Source: an uncultured Mediterraneibacter sp. (lineage in GTDB: Bacteria; Bacillota; Clostridia; Lachnospirales; Lachnospiraceae). From it: a DNA stretch of 64,000 nt. The position numbers and the translations under genes were made by a program. This document shows positions 23,970 through 32,604 of the stretch, in pieces (within the stretch, counting starts at the first letter, position 1; each line of letters starts with the position of its first letter). The notes beneath the pieces are model-generated. The model was given only the letters and a program-made list of their open reading frames with translations. It had not been told where the DNA came from and ran no database searches. The stretch is taken from positions 68,349 through 132,348 of the forward strand of contig CAKRDD010000008.1 of assembly GCA_934309345.1 (NCBI GenBank). The letters are read 5' to 3'.

Positions 23970-25127
23970 TCATCTTCTTCTCTTTTTCTCACAATCCTGT
24001 TCGATCAATACCTCAATCTCTTTAATTCTATCTGCAACACAGAATGCTCTTCCTCTTTCTTTTGCTTTCTTCTGATATGCTTCAAGCATTACAGGATCAC
24101 CTGTCATTTTTCGAAGACCATCGAGAATCCCCTTTGTACTATTCTCTACAATAAGTCCATATTCAGAATCACCAAGCAGTTCTCTCATCCCAGCACATTC
24201 TGTTGTTACTGTAGGAATTCCAAGAATCAATGCTTCTGTTACAACTGTGCTAAATCCTTCTGCATAAGAGGAACACACAAAAACATCACTGGACTTTAAG
24301 TACGGATATGGATTTGACTTAAACCCCAGAAGTTTAACTTTATCACCAACTTTTTTTTCTGCAATCAGCTTTTCCAACTCACTTCGTTCGGATCCATCTC
24401 CTACCAGATATAATTCCACATTTGGAGTTTCTTTTATCAACTCAGCAAACGCTTCAATCAGACGCTCAAATCCTTTTACTTTCTCCAAACGACCAATACT
24501 GATTAGGCGAGTAATCTCTTCTGATTTCGGATCGCCTTCAAATAGTAACGTCTTTCTTTCTATTTCCTTTTCATCCAATGCATTATATACAACCTGCGCC
24601 GGTAGCTCAAATTTTTTCTCAAATGCCTCTTTTACAGACTTTGATACAGCAATCACACGATCATATTTAGAATATACTTCTTTTTCCTGTTCAAAATTTT
24701 TATAGCATTTATCTGTCCATGGATTCTTGATCATATCCGTATGAACCCAGGCATATTTCACAGAATCTGGATTTTTTGACTGTGCTACAAGGCTTGTTGC
24801 CTCTCCTTCAAGAAATGCAATTTCTACATCATAATCCCCCGCAATATAATGATCATAAAAATATTTTGGAGATATTTTCCGCAGTATATATGTACCGATT
24901 ACACTTACACTTCCATAAAATCTACGTTTCCATACCGGTGTTGAAACATGTTCAAATATATATTTTTTCTTTACTTCTTTTGGTAGCTGTGCTACATAAA
25001 TTCCGAAATGGTCTACCATAGCCACTGTAACCGAATGTCTACTGTAATCAAAATTACTTACAATATCCATAAAGATTTTTTCTGCTCCACCGCTTCCCAA
25101 AGCATTGACAACAAATAAAATATTCAT
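23970..25127 (-). CDS. Glycosyltransferase family 4
   Basis: 385-residue GT-B enzyme adding a sugar to the lipid-linked repeat unit in the cytosol. N-terminal glycine motif NALGSGGAEKIFMDI; C-terminal SIGRLEKVKGFERLIEAF, YLVGDGSERSEL and SSYAEGFSTVVTEAL with the E-x7-E pair. Donor and linkage cannot be predicted. Starts 11 bases after the CpsD-like stub gene. Confidence 0.92.
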   Translation of the reverse strand: MNILFVVNALGSGGAEKIFMDIVSNFDYSRHSVTVAMVDHFGIYVAQLPKEVKKKYIFEHVSTPVWKRRFYGSVSVIGTYILRKISPKYFYDHYIAGDYDVEIAFLEGEATSLVAQSKNPDSVKYAWVHTDMIKNPWTDKCYKNFEQEKEVYSKYDRVIAVSKSVKEAFEKKFELPAQVVYNALDEKEIERKTLLFEGDPKSEEITRLISIGRLEKVKGFERLIEAFAELIKETPNVELYLVGDGSERSELEKLIAEKKVGDKVKLLGFKSNPYPYLKSSDVFVCSSYAEGFSTVVTEALILGIPTVTTECAGMRELLGDSEYGLIVENSTKGILDGLRKMTGDPVMLEAYQKKAKERGRAFCVADRIKEIEVLIEQDCEKKRRR

Positions 25128-25138
25128 ATAAATCCCTT

Positions 25139-25513
25139 CTAGAAAGTAACCACTCCGACAATATTAATATTATATTCTTTTAAGGTTTGCAACATATCTT
25201 CAAAGTCACTAAACTTTGTATAATTATATTTTTCTGCCAGCACTACTGCATCACAGTCTTGTATTTTATAAATCGCATCCGCATATATCTTCAAAGGCTC
25301 AATCTCTGTGAAAGAAATTCCTGTCTCTCCTGCCTTTTTTAGAGAACGGCTAAGTATTGCAATCACCTTATCCTTTTTATAAGATGTACTTGATACTACT
25401 CCAATTTTTTTCCAATTATTCTTCTTACATATTTCGATAATATTATACGCTGTTTTCTTATTTTCTTCTCTTTTTTTCAAATTCACTGAAACATCATATC
25501 TTTCCTGTCTCAT
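25139..25513 (-). CDS. Degenerate CpsD-type tyrosine kinase lacking Walker motifs
   Basis: 124 residues, about half a BY-kinase. It starts like CpsD/CapB (a region equivalent to EAYRTLRTN, here TAYNIIEICKKN, then KKIGVVSSTS), but where the P-loop should be it reads SYKKDKV with no GK[S/T]. It then jumps to the C-terminal part: YADAIYKIQDCDAVVLAEKY, and ends LKEYNINIVGVVTF, matching the CpsD end (cD.vvlv...T......e.L....n..GvV.N). Walker A' and B aspartates and the tyrosine cluster are absent. It overlaps the Wzz gene by 4 bases (ATGA), the normal cpsC-cpsD position. Probably a catalytically dead partner of Wzz or a relic. Confidence 0.6.
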   Translation of the reverse strand: MRQERYDVSVNLKKREENKKTAYNIIEICKKNNWKKIGVVSSTSYKKDKVIAILSRSLKKAGETGISFTEIEPLKIYADAIYKIQDCDAVVLAEKYNYTKFSDFEDMLQTLKEYNINIVGVVTF

Positions 25514-26250
25514 TTTTTTATTTCCTCCACTTTTCCTAATACAAAAAGTCCATATTCATCAAAATCACTTTTTCGGTTCACTGTTGGCATCCACAGACAG
25601 ATAAAGAATACAATGATGCATGACACTACAAACCCCAGCATTGCACCAAGAACCGAACTTTCTTTTGCAGTCATACCGTCTGGTGAAGACACATATATTT
25701 CCTCACCCATTCCAAGATTTGTTACTGTAATTCCCGGATATGTAGTTTGCATTTCCTGCTGCATTTTATGTGCAAAATCATCATAAATAGACATAATTGT
25801 CCTTACACATTCCTCGTCTTCCAGTTTCATGGCAAGGCTTACGGATTCTTCTCCATCCCCTAGTAAATGACTCATATTTTTTGTCATGATTTCCCAGGTA
25901 AAACCATTTGCATTTCCTTCGTTTCCAAAAATCTTGAGCAACTCCTCTTCCGAATATATTTCCAAAAGTCTTTCTTTTACATATCCACTGCACATATCGG
26001 AATCCAATAAAGCATTAAACGTTTTTGCCGGTCTTAAATCTGATTCCGTATTATCCTGTGCATCAGAAGTTGTATTTCCAAAATACCAGGTCTCTGACAT
26101 GTAATACTCTTTATGTTCTTCATTAATTTCGTTACTAGAACTTAAAAAGAAGTAGCCTCCAAGTATCCCAATAATTGTACCTGCAATAATCAGATACTTA
26201 AATCTCCATAATCCACAAAAGATGTCTTTAATTCCAAAATGTTCAAACAT
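25510..26250 (-). CDS. Wzz/CpsC chain-length regulator
   Basis: About 246 residues with the Wzz topology: a membrane segment at about 18-38 (YLIIAGTIIGILGGYFFL), a large external domain, and a second segment near the C-terminus (SSVLGAMLGFVVSCIIVFFICLW, first 20 residues). Wzz proteins set polymer length with Wzy. The ATG at 26250 has AAAGGA upstream; a TTG at 26259 is less likely. It overlaps the end of the Wzy gene by 8 bases. The C-terminal cytoplasmic stretch is short and has no tyrosine cluster, which fits the lack of a working kinase. Confidence 0.82.
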   Translation of the reverse strand: MFEHFGIKDIFCGLWRFKYLIIAGTIIGILGGYFFLSSSNEINEEHKEYYMSETWYFGNTTSDAQDNTESDLRPAKTFNALLDSDMCSGYVKERLLEIYSEEELLKIFGNEGNANGFTWEIMTKNMSHLLGDGEESVSLAMKLEDEECVRTIMSIYDDFAHKMQQEMQTTYPGITVTNLGMGEEIYVSSPDGMTAKESSVLGAMLGFVVSCIIVFFICLWMPTVNRKSDFDEYGLFVLGKVEEIKK

Positions 26251-27736
26251 TTTCTTCAATTCCTTTCATTTTTAAACTTTTATACGAATAGGTACGAGCA
26301 ATTAGAGCAGCTCCCATATAAGCCACTAAAATAATTACCCAAAACTGTGCATATACAAGAAATGTAATGCATCCTGTTGCCTCTCCTCTTGGCATAAAAA
26401 AGATATTCATGATGATATTAATTACGATCATTGATCCAAAATTCATCTTTCTCATTACATTAACAAACCAAATCAGAATAACACCTAGCAGAATGCTAAA
26501 TAAAATAATTCCTATATACCCATAGTCAGCAAAAACCTCCAAAATATAAGAAGAACCCAGACCATGTCCTTCTAAGTAATCATCCGCTTCAATATAAGAC
26601 ATATTATGAGCAAAACTGTTACTTTTAAGAGCCCACAATAAATTATTTCCACTTCCTAAATCTTCCGCATGGAAAAATTTCTGTGCAAAACTACCATGTG
26701 CAAAATAATCGATGATACTTCCAAAAGTATAGTTTCTAAATCTACGCTGTGGTAAAAACGGAATACTTTCATATCCCAGATTTAAAACGTTAAAACTAAC
26801 TCCTTGTTTAAAAAAGAAATCAAGAAGTAAATCTGATATTTTTGTCGATACAGATGAACCTGCTCTTATATAGTTCATTGCTCCCATTGCCACAAGTGCA
26901 AGCGGGGCTCCTATAAAAACACATGTCTTTTCAACCTTTCCAAGCCACTTTTCTTGCTCCCCCATTCCATTACGCAGAATATAATACACAAGTATAAAAA
27001 GTGCATCCGTCATAATCAAACTTCTTTTTCCATATAAAAGTACCGGGAAATCCGCTAAGATAAAAGAACTCAGAATCAAAAATGTGCTTTTCTTTTTTGG
27101 TGCTGTTGACAAATATATTGCCAGGCTATAAGTTCTAAAACTTGCAAGGAACTGCACGATATATGGGGCTGTGCTCTCAAAGCTTGTATAAAAATCATTA
27201 TATACTTTCCCTCTCATAAACATGTATTTTTCCATCTGCAAATAAACGTATGCAACAAAAGATATGCAATAAACAATAACAGCTATTAACTGCAAGCTTT
27301 TTCTAAACTCATCCGTTTCATACCATTTAACAGTTTTTTTTGAAATTATTGTTTTAGAATGAGATCTTTTTAATGCGCAAGCATGATACTGTTCATACAT
27401 TACCACTCCAACAAACATTGACAGTAAGGTAATCCACAGACTCACAAACGTAAATCTTAATGCTGCATCTGTATAATACTTCCAGGTATAACCTTTAAAT
27501 ATACTGATAATCGGCCGCACCATTAAAAACATAAAAATCATGCAATGAAAAAAGAAGAATATAAATCTGCTATTCCATCTTTCCAGACTAAATAAAATAT
27601 TATGAAACCAGAATACCGTCACGCACAACAAAGCAATTTCAAAGCTACCTTTAACAAGTGCTAAAATTCCAATCCATAGTTGCAACACAAAAAGACTATA
27701 TCTGATACATTTAATTACGTTATTCTTTTTTTCCAA
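26243..27736 (-). CDS. Wzy-type O-antigen/teichoic polymerase
   Basis: 497 residues, about 12 membrane segments, with a large external loop containing RAGSSVSTKISDLL and the region GHGLGSSYILEVFADYGYIG, a pattern seen in Wzy polymerases (late GxxLGSSxxxxxxxxxG). It would join flipped repeat units. Starts with TTG at 27736, with GGTGG six bases upstream, directly after the licD stop. Family similarity in Wzy proteins is low, so topology and operon place carry much of the call. Confidence 0.82.
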   Translation of the reverse strand: MEKKNNVIKCIRYSLFVLQLWIGILALVKGSFEIALLCVTVFWFHNILFSLERWNSRFIFFFFHCMIFMFLMVRPIISIFKGYTWKYYTDAALRFTFVSLWITLLSMFVGVVMYEQYHACALKRSHSKTIISKKTVKWYETDEFRKSLQLIAVIVYCISFVAYVYLQMEKYMFMRGKVYNDFYTSFESTAPYIVQFLASFRTYSLAIYLSTAPKKKSTFLILSSFILADFPVLLYGKRSLIMTDALFILVYYILRNGMGEQEKWLGKVEKTCVFIGAPLALVAMGAMNYIRAGSSVSTKISDLLLDFFFKQGVSFNVLNLGYESIPFLPQRRFRNYTFGSIIDYFAHGSFAQKFFHAEDLGSGNNLLWALKSNSFAHNMSYIEADDYLEGHGLGSSYILEVFADYGYIGIILFSILLGVILIWFVNVMRKMNFGSMIVINIIMNIFFMPRGEATGCITFLVYAQFWVIILVAYMGAALIARTYSYKSLKMKGIEENV

Positions 27737-28546
27737 TTACTTCCACCAGGCCTTTCTTGCATGAGGCTGTCGATCCTCTTCCGGCGGAAGCTGCATATAA
27801 TCACCATATAACTTTTTCAAATATGTATCATAATCTGCCGGAGCTTTGAATTTATGTCCTTCGAACTCAAGCTCTGTAAGATTATCTGCAATTGATGCAT
27901 CCATAATCTGATCATATTTATATTCTGCCGGAAGACAACATATAAAGCGTGGATAAGTATTTGCATGTTTTCTTGCATACCAGTCAATTATCTTTACAAT
28001 ATTATAACCACCGATTATTTTTCGCATCACCCACTTTGCAAAATAGAAGTGTCCTTTATCTGTTCTCTCTTTTGCCTGTTTCCAGGTCGTAAATGCCGGA
28101 TATCTCTGTTCAGCAAGATAAACACATCTTTTTGCAAATTTTCTATATTCTGGTTCACTATCCCCTGGCAATCCATCGTATGGAAATACATCAATATGCA
28201 CTCCAATCTCACATTTTGCACTAGTATCATCCAAAAGTCCTGTTCTGACATCAATCAGCTTACCAAACGGATAAATAAACTTTTTCGTATTCTGTGGTGT
28301 ACAAAATTTATACTTTTTTTCTCCATCCTGTCGTATAACATCTGCCAGTCTATCATAATCTGCTCGTGGCATCCAGACATCAATATCATCATCCCACGGA
28401 ATAAATCCCTTATGTCTGACCGCACCGAGCAGTGTTCCATCTACGATAAAATATTTAAGTCCATATTTACTACAGACTTTATCAAGATAAATGAGCACAT
28501 CCAATGCGATATGCTGCATCTCTTTAATATCAGTAATTGCTCTCAT
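27737..28546 (-). CDS. licD: LicD family phosphocholine transferase
   Basis: 269 residues. LicD enzymes move phosphocholine from CDP-choline onto a sugar of the lipid-linked repeat. Diagnostic motif near the N-terminus: DGTLLGAVRHKGFIPWDDDI followed by DVWMPRADYDRL, with the metal-binding acidic cluster. Later, IDVFPYDGLPG and the C-terminal KAPADYDTYLKKLYGDYM are also typical. This ties the polymer operon to the CDP-choline made by the licA-licC operon 10 kb away. The pneumococcal system has two LicD proteins on teichoic acid; only one is in this window. Confidence 0.93.
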   Translation of the reverse strand: MRAITDIKEMQHIALDVLIYLDKVCSKYGLKYFIVDGTLLGAVRHKGFIPWDDDIDVWMPRADYDRLADVIRQDGEKKYKFCTPQNTKKFIYPFGKLIDVRTGLLDDTSAKCEIGVHIDVFPYDGLPGDSEPEYRKFAKRCVYLAEQRYPAFTTWKQAKERTDKGHFYFAKWVMRKIIGGYNIVKIIDWYARKHANTYPRFICCLPAEYKYDQIMDASIADNLTELEFEGHKFKAPADYDTYLKKLYGDYMQLPPEEDRQPHARKAWWK

Positions 28547-28563
28547 GCTATTTTTCCGCCTTA

Positions 28564-29640
28564 TTATGAATTAATAATCTCTCTTACTTTCTGCTTCATT
28601 ACATCCAATGAATACCCTTTATCTGCTAGTTGTTTTTTAACACTGACTTTCCTGTAGTCTTTATAGTTCAGAACTGTATCTCTCCACTCTTCTAATGGAG
28701 CATCCAAACTCAGAAAATGCACAAGTTCTGTAAGTCCAGCGTCTTTGCTTACTGTATCTGATACAACACAGGGAACTCCTGCTGCCTGTGCTTCTACAAG
28801 TGCAAATGGAAGTCCTTCAAAAACAGAGGGAAATACAATACAATCTATCGCCTGAAGTATTCTGTTTATATCATTTCTGATTCCTAAAAAGAATATCCGA
28901 TCTACTAACTGTTTTTCCTTCACATACTCCTGAATTTCATTTTTCAGTGCTCCATCTCCACAAAGAAGAAGAACCGCTTTTGTCTGCTCTGACACTTTTT
29001 CAAAGATATCAATTAAAAATTTATGATTCTTTTCCGGAGAAAAACGTCCGATATGACCTATCACAAAATTCTGTTCCACTCCAAGTTCATAACGTATTTT
29101 TTCTCTTATTTTCTGATCTGGCTCATATTTCTTTATATCGACAGCATTCTGAAAAATCATAACATTCTTATGGTTCTTTCCAAAAAACCACTCTGCCGCT
29201 TCCGGAGAACAAGCTATTCTCTGATCAATAAACCTTCCCACCCTTTTCCTGTTCAGGCAATGCATCATCATAGTAAATTTTCCACCCATATTCTGCGAAG
29301 AGTGACTATGACAAATAATCTTTGAAACTCCATTTTTTTTTGCAGCTTTCAGGCAATCAATGCTACTGAGAGTTGTCTTATTAAACCAAAGGACATCATA
29401 GTGTCTCATTTTAAAAACTTTATCAATGTCTTTTTTATAATTCTTGACACTAACATATCTTGGAGTAATCCGAAAGATATTCGATCCATTCGCTTTGAAT
29501 TCCTCTTCAAATGGTATTTTATCATCAACTGTTATAAAATCCACTTTACAGTCATCTTTTAATATTTCATACAGGGTATGTACAAATTTTTCTATTCCCC
29601 CCATATTATTCGACATTCCATCAATTAATATTCTCTTCAT
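28564..29640 (-). CDS. Glycosyltransferase family 4
   Basis: 358-residue GT-B enzyme. N-terminus DGMSNNMGGIEKFVHTLYE is the donor/acceptor glycine loop of GT4 enzymes; C-terminal GHIGRFSPEKNHKFLIDIF, LLCGDGALKNEI and FPSVFEGLPFALVEAQAAG give the conserved E-x7-E motif. Adds a sugar to the polymer repeat. Sits between the CDP-glycerol-type transferase gene (1 base apart) and licD. Confidence 0.93.
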   Translation of the reverse strand: MKRILIDGMSNNMGGIEKFVHTLYEILKDDCKVDFITVDDKIPFEEEFKANGSNIFRITPRYVSVKNYKKDIDKVFKMRHYDVLWFNKTTLSSIDCLKAAKKNGVSKIICHSHSSQNMGGKFTMMMHCLNRKRVGRFIDQRIACSPEAAEWFFGKNHKNVMIFQNAVDIKKYEPDQKIREKIRYELGVEQNFVIGHIGRFSPEKNHKFLIDIFEKVSEQTKAVLLLCGDGALKNEIQEYVKEKQLVDRIFFLGIRNDINRILQAIDCIVFPSVFEGLPFALVEAQAAGVPCVVSDTVSKDAGLTELVHFLSLDAPLEEWRDTVLNYKDYRKVSVKKQLADKGYSLDVMKQKVREIINS

Positions 29641-29641
29641 A

Positions 29642-30838
29642 TCAGATTTCCTTTATAGCCTCATAATTTCTCTTGCAATTATCTGAATCCCATAATGGAA
29701 AAAATCCTTCTTCCCTTCTCAGATACTCCACATCATTCTGAAGCTGGTTAGCAGCCGCCTTTTCTAATTCCTGCTCAACTTCTTCCAATTTCTCACATAC
29801 AGGCCCAAATCCGTCTCTCTTGTATTCAAAATATCCCTGCTGATACTGTCCTTCTCTGAATTTCTTCATATCAAACTGGAAATATAACATCGGCTTTCTC
29901 ATATAGCCGAAATCCATAAATATACTGGATAAATCTGTAATCAGAAAGGCTGATTCTTTCAGGAGTCCCTGTACGTCGTACTTTCTCCAGTCTGCAATTG
30001 TGATTCTGTCGGATTTTGGATGGAATTCCTTCAGATATTTCTGCATATTCCGATGCGGATAAAAAATCATCTGAAGGTCATGTTTTTCCAGCGTTTCCTT
30101 AATTTTTTCACTGTTCAGAAAATTATTCCACTGCTGATAATATTCTGTCTTTTTAAAATCACTTACATCATCAAAATTCTTGGATTTAGATGTAGGAGTT
30201 GCAATCCACTCTCTCCATGAAGGCATAACAAGGATCTGATTCTCCTTTACTTTGAAATCATGCAGTCCATCAAATCTGGTCAAACCAAGATATTTCACAT
30301 AGTCCTTTGGATATCCATAAGTATCCCGGATAAATTCATATTCCTTCTGGGCGCCACATACGAATAGTCTCATTTTTGTATTCTTATAATAACACCACGG
30401 CATATCACTACAGATTACTCCATGTTGAAGAAATACTCTCTTATTTTTTAGAATTCCGTATACTTCCAACAAATAACATACCGCAGCATTCGGTTTTCCT
30501 CCCTTTTGAGAACTAATATTTTTGCTCGCAGCCAGATAGTAAATCCAGTGTTTAAAGCTTCCATACTGAATCACCTCACCTAATCCGACAACCTTTTTAT
30601 AATCTACTGATTTCTTATTGATTGCATATACAACATCTTGCTCTTTATGATTTTGTCTGATATAGCGGTACAACCAATATCCATTATCTCGTGCCTCATT
30701 ATAATCTTCACAAATCAGCCACATATCTTTTCTTTTTCTTTTCAGTAAAGCTGCAAAAGGAATTGCACAAATAAACTGCGGTATTGCAAGAAGATCCTTA
30801 ATATTTACACGATCCAATTTTTCTCTTAAATCACCCAT
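29642..30838 (-). CDS. CDP-glycerol glycerophosphotransferase family protein
   Basis: 398 residues, TagB/TagF-like. These enzymes add glycerol-phosphate (or other polyol phosphates) to wall polymers. Motifs: KNISSQKG region, KRVFLQHGVICSD (catalytic His of the QHG motif), YLGLTRFDGL, VMPSWREWI, FYPHRNMQ (second His), LITDLSSIFMDFGYMRKPML and the C-terminal DGFGPVCEKLEE. Its presence in an operon with Wzx and Wzy suggests polyol-phosphate in the repeat unit, a teichoic-like feature. No tagD (CDP-glycerol synthesis) gene is visible in the window. Confidence 0.92.
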   Translation of the reverse strand: MGDLREKLDRVNIKDLLAIPQFICAIPFAALLKRKRKDMWLICEDYNEARDNGYWLYRYIRQNHKEQDVVYAINKKSVDYKKVVGLGEVIQYGSFKHWIYYLAASKNISSQKGGKPNAAVCYLLEVYGILKNKRVFLQHGVICSDMPWCYYKNTKMRLFVCGAQKEYEFIRDTYGYPKDYVKYLGLTRFDGLHDFKVKENQILVMPSWREWIATPTSKSKNFDDVSDFKKTEYYQQWNNFLNSEKIKETLEKHDLQMIFYPHRNMQKYLKEFHPKSDRITIADWRKYDVQGLLKESAFLITDLSSIFMDFGYMRKPMLYFQFDMKKFREGQYQQGYFEYKRDGFGPVCEKLEEVEQELEKAAANQLQNDVEYLRREEGFFPLWDSDNCKRNYEAIKEI

Positions 30839-30841
30839 TTC

Positions 30842-31849
30842 CTACCTCTCGCACTTCTTGTACTTCCAGAATGGAAGTTTTAAAAATCCAACCAGACTTC
30901 CAATTCCATAACTAACATGCAATAAAAAGAATAAAAACGGAAGCAGCAATTCCTGCCAATACTTCTTCTTTCCCTTGACAGCCATTAATGACATAATAAC
31001 CGCCAGACAACTATACGCTCCCCACATCATCTTTGCAAGAAGTGAATGATGACAAGCTGCAAGTACAGAAGTTACTATAATGCCTCCGACAAACGCAAAC
31101 GGAACAAAATGATAAATTGCCAGACATCCAGGACATGCTTTCAATGTCAAAGCTACCCAGTATCCGTTTCCATATTTCTGTTTTAGCATACCCGGAAGTG
31201 TACTTCTGGCATGCTGGTATGATATAATTTCCGGTGAATAACAAATCTGATAACCTGCCTGTCGAATTCTATAATGGAATTCATTATCTTCAGTTCTTCC
31301 CAACTGTTCATCGAACCCATTTACTTTCTCCAGTACTTCTCTACGATATGCTCCATGAAACAGAGATTTGACATATTGTTTTTTCTGACTCCTCCGATAA
31401 GAAGCCATACTGCTTCCAAACATAGACTGTTCTGCCAGAAGCAAGGTTTCTTTCCACGGTGTACTCTCATCAATCATATTTGGTCTTGGTCCACCAGAAA
31501 CCATTTCCCCTGATTCGAGAATCTCTACGTTCTTTCTCACGAATTCAGGGGGAATCGATGCATGTGCATCCACACGAATCATTACATCTCCGGAAAAATT
31601 TCGAATTGCAACATTCCAACCGGAAGCCTGCTTTTTTTTCATATTCTCTAATACTTGAATTTTCTTAAAATCATCAGACATCTGCTGCTGAAAATCCCTC
31701 ATAATATCTTTCGTATGATCTGTAGACATACTGTCTATCAGTACAACTTCTATTTTGGAATGTTCATAATCCTGTGCCTTGATATCACTCAAAAGATTTC
31801 CCAAAACCTTTTCTTCGTTGTATGCAACAACACAAACCGATACTATCAT
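30842..31849 (-). CDS. Glycosyltransferase family 2 with membrane tail
   Basis: 335 residues. GT-A catalytic domain at the N-terminus (VSVCVVAYNEEKVLGNLL, LIDSMSTDHTKDIM, VMIRVDAHASIPPEF with the DxD-type DAH) and C-terminal RTEDNEFHYRIRQAGYQICY, then three hydrophobic segments near 245-325. Close in layout to ExoA/succinoglycan-type and teichoic glycosyltransferases. Adds a sugar in the cytosol. 3 bases after its neighbour. Confidence 0.92.
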   Translation of the reverse strand: MIVSVCVVAYNEEKVLGNLLSDIKAQDYEHSKIEVVLIDSMSTDHTKDIMRDFQQQMSDDFKKIQVLENMKKKQASGWNVAIRNFSGDVMIRVDAHASIPPEFVRKNVEILESGEMVSGGPRPNMIDESTPWKETLLLAEQSMFGSSMASYRRSQKKQYVKSLFHGAYRREVLEKVNGFDEQLGRTEDNEFHYRIRQAGYQICYSPEIISYQHARSTLPGMLKQKYGNGYWVALTLKACPGCLAIYHFVPFAFVGGIIVTSVLAACHHSLLAKMMWGAYSCLAVIMSLMAVKGKKKYWQELLLPFLFFLLHVSYGIGSLVGFLKLPFWKYKKCER

Positions 31850-31868
31850 TCTAAATCCCTCTACTTCA

Positions 31869-32549
31869 TCACTTAGTTACTGCAATCACTGTCTTTATCA
31901 TGGTACAAATATCTCTCATGAAACTGAACTTTTCAATTTCTCTTAAATTATACACCATCTTTGCAGGCAATACTTCTTTTATATATACTTCATCTGCATC
32001 TTCTGCATTTTCAAGTAAGCTGTCTTCATCCTTATATTCAATGCTTGTCCGCGAAGTAACACCTGCTGGGAGCAGAAAAGTAGCCATCATCTCTTCTGTA
32101 TAATGTGCCACATATTTTGGCACTTCTGGTCTTGTTCCAACAAAAGTCATATCTCCCTTTAAGACATTAAACAACTGCGGTAACTCATCCAGGCGAACCT
32201 TTCTAAGCAGATGTCCCATTCTTGTAATACGCGCATCTCCTTTAGTTGTAACCTGCGTTCCCAGTTTATCTGCATGATTGACCATCGTTCTAAATTTCCA
32301 GATTTTAAATTTTCTTCCGTAAGTAGTTACACGGACCTGTTTAAACAAAACAGGTCCCTTCGAATCCAGCTTGATCATAATGCTCAGAAGGACAAGGATT
32401 GGTGATAAAATTACAATCATCACGAAAGAACAAACAACATCAAAGAGTCTCTTGATTTTCAGTTCTGTTTCATGTTTCTGCAAGATATCATAATAATATC
32501 TCACTTTTTCATTCTGCATTGCAATTGGTAATTCATCCCATTTTTTCAT
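31869..32549 (-). CDS. Initiating undecaprenyl-phosphate sugar-1-phosphate transferase (PglC/WcaJ type)
   Basis: 226 residues. Starts the lipid-linked repeat by moving a sugar-1-phosphate to undecaprenyl phosphate. One N-terminal re-entrant hydrophobic helix (VVCSFVMIVILSPILVLLSI), then KGPVLFKQVRVTTYGRKF, WKFRTMV, RLDELPQLFNVLKGDMTFVG and RPEVP. The conserved catalytic pair is the DE of LDELPQ. Small monotopic form, as in PglC, which uses UDP-diacetylbacillosamine or related amino-trideoxy sugars; the next two genes could make such a sugar. Confidence 0.94.
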   Translation of the reverse strand: MKKWDELPIAMQNEKVRYYYDILQKHETELKIKRLFDVVCSFVMIVILSPILVLLSIMIKLDSKGPVLFKQVRVTTYGRKFKIWKFRTMVNHADKLGTQVTTKGDARITRMGHLLRKVRLDELPQLFNVLKGDMTFVGTRPEVPKYVAHYTEEMMATFLLPAGVTSRTSIEYKDEDSLLENAEDADEVYIKEVLPAKMVYNLREIEKFSFMRDICTMIKTVIAVTK

Positions 32550-32604
32550 AAATTCATCCTTTTCAAGCTTTCTTATTCACTCGTTAATCTATTACACAAA
32601 ACAA

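Noticed and set aside
27965..28657. Plus-strand 230-residue frame antisense to licD
   Set aside because: Long, but Cys/Ile/Phe-rich with no family motif or ribosome binding site, and the minus strand here encodes a clear LicD.
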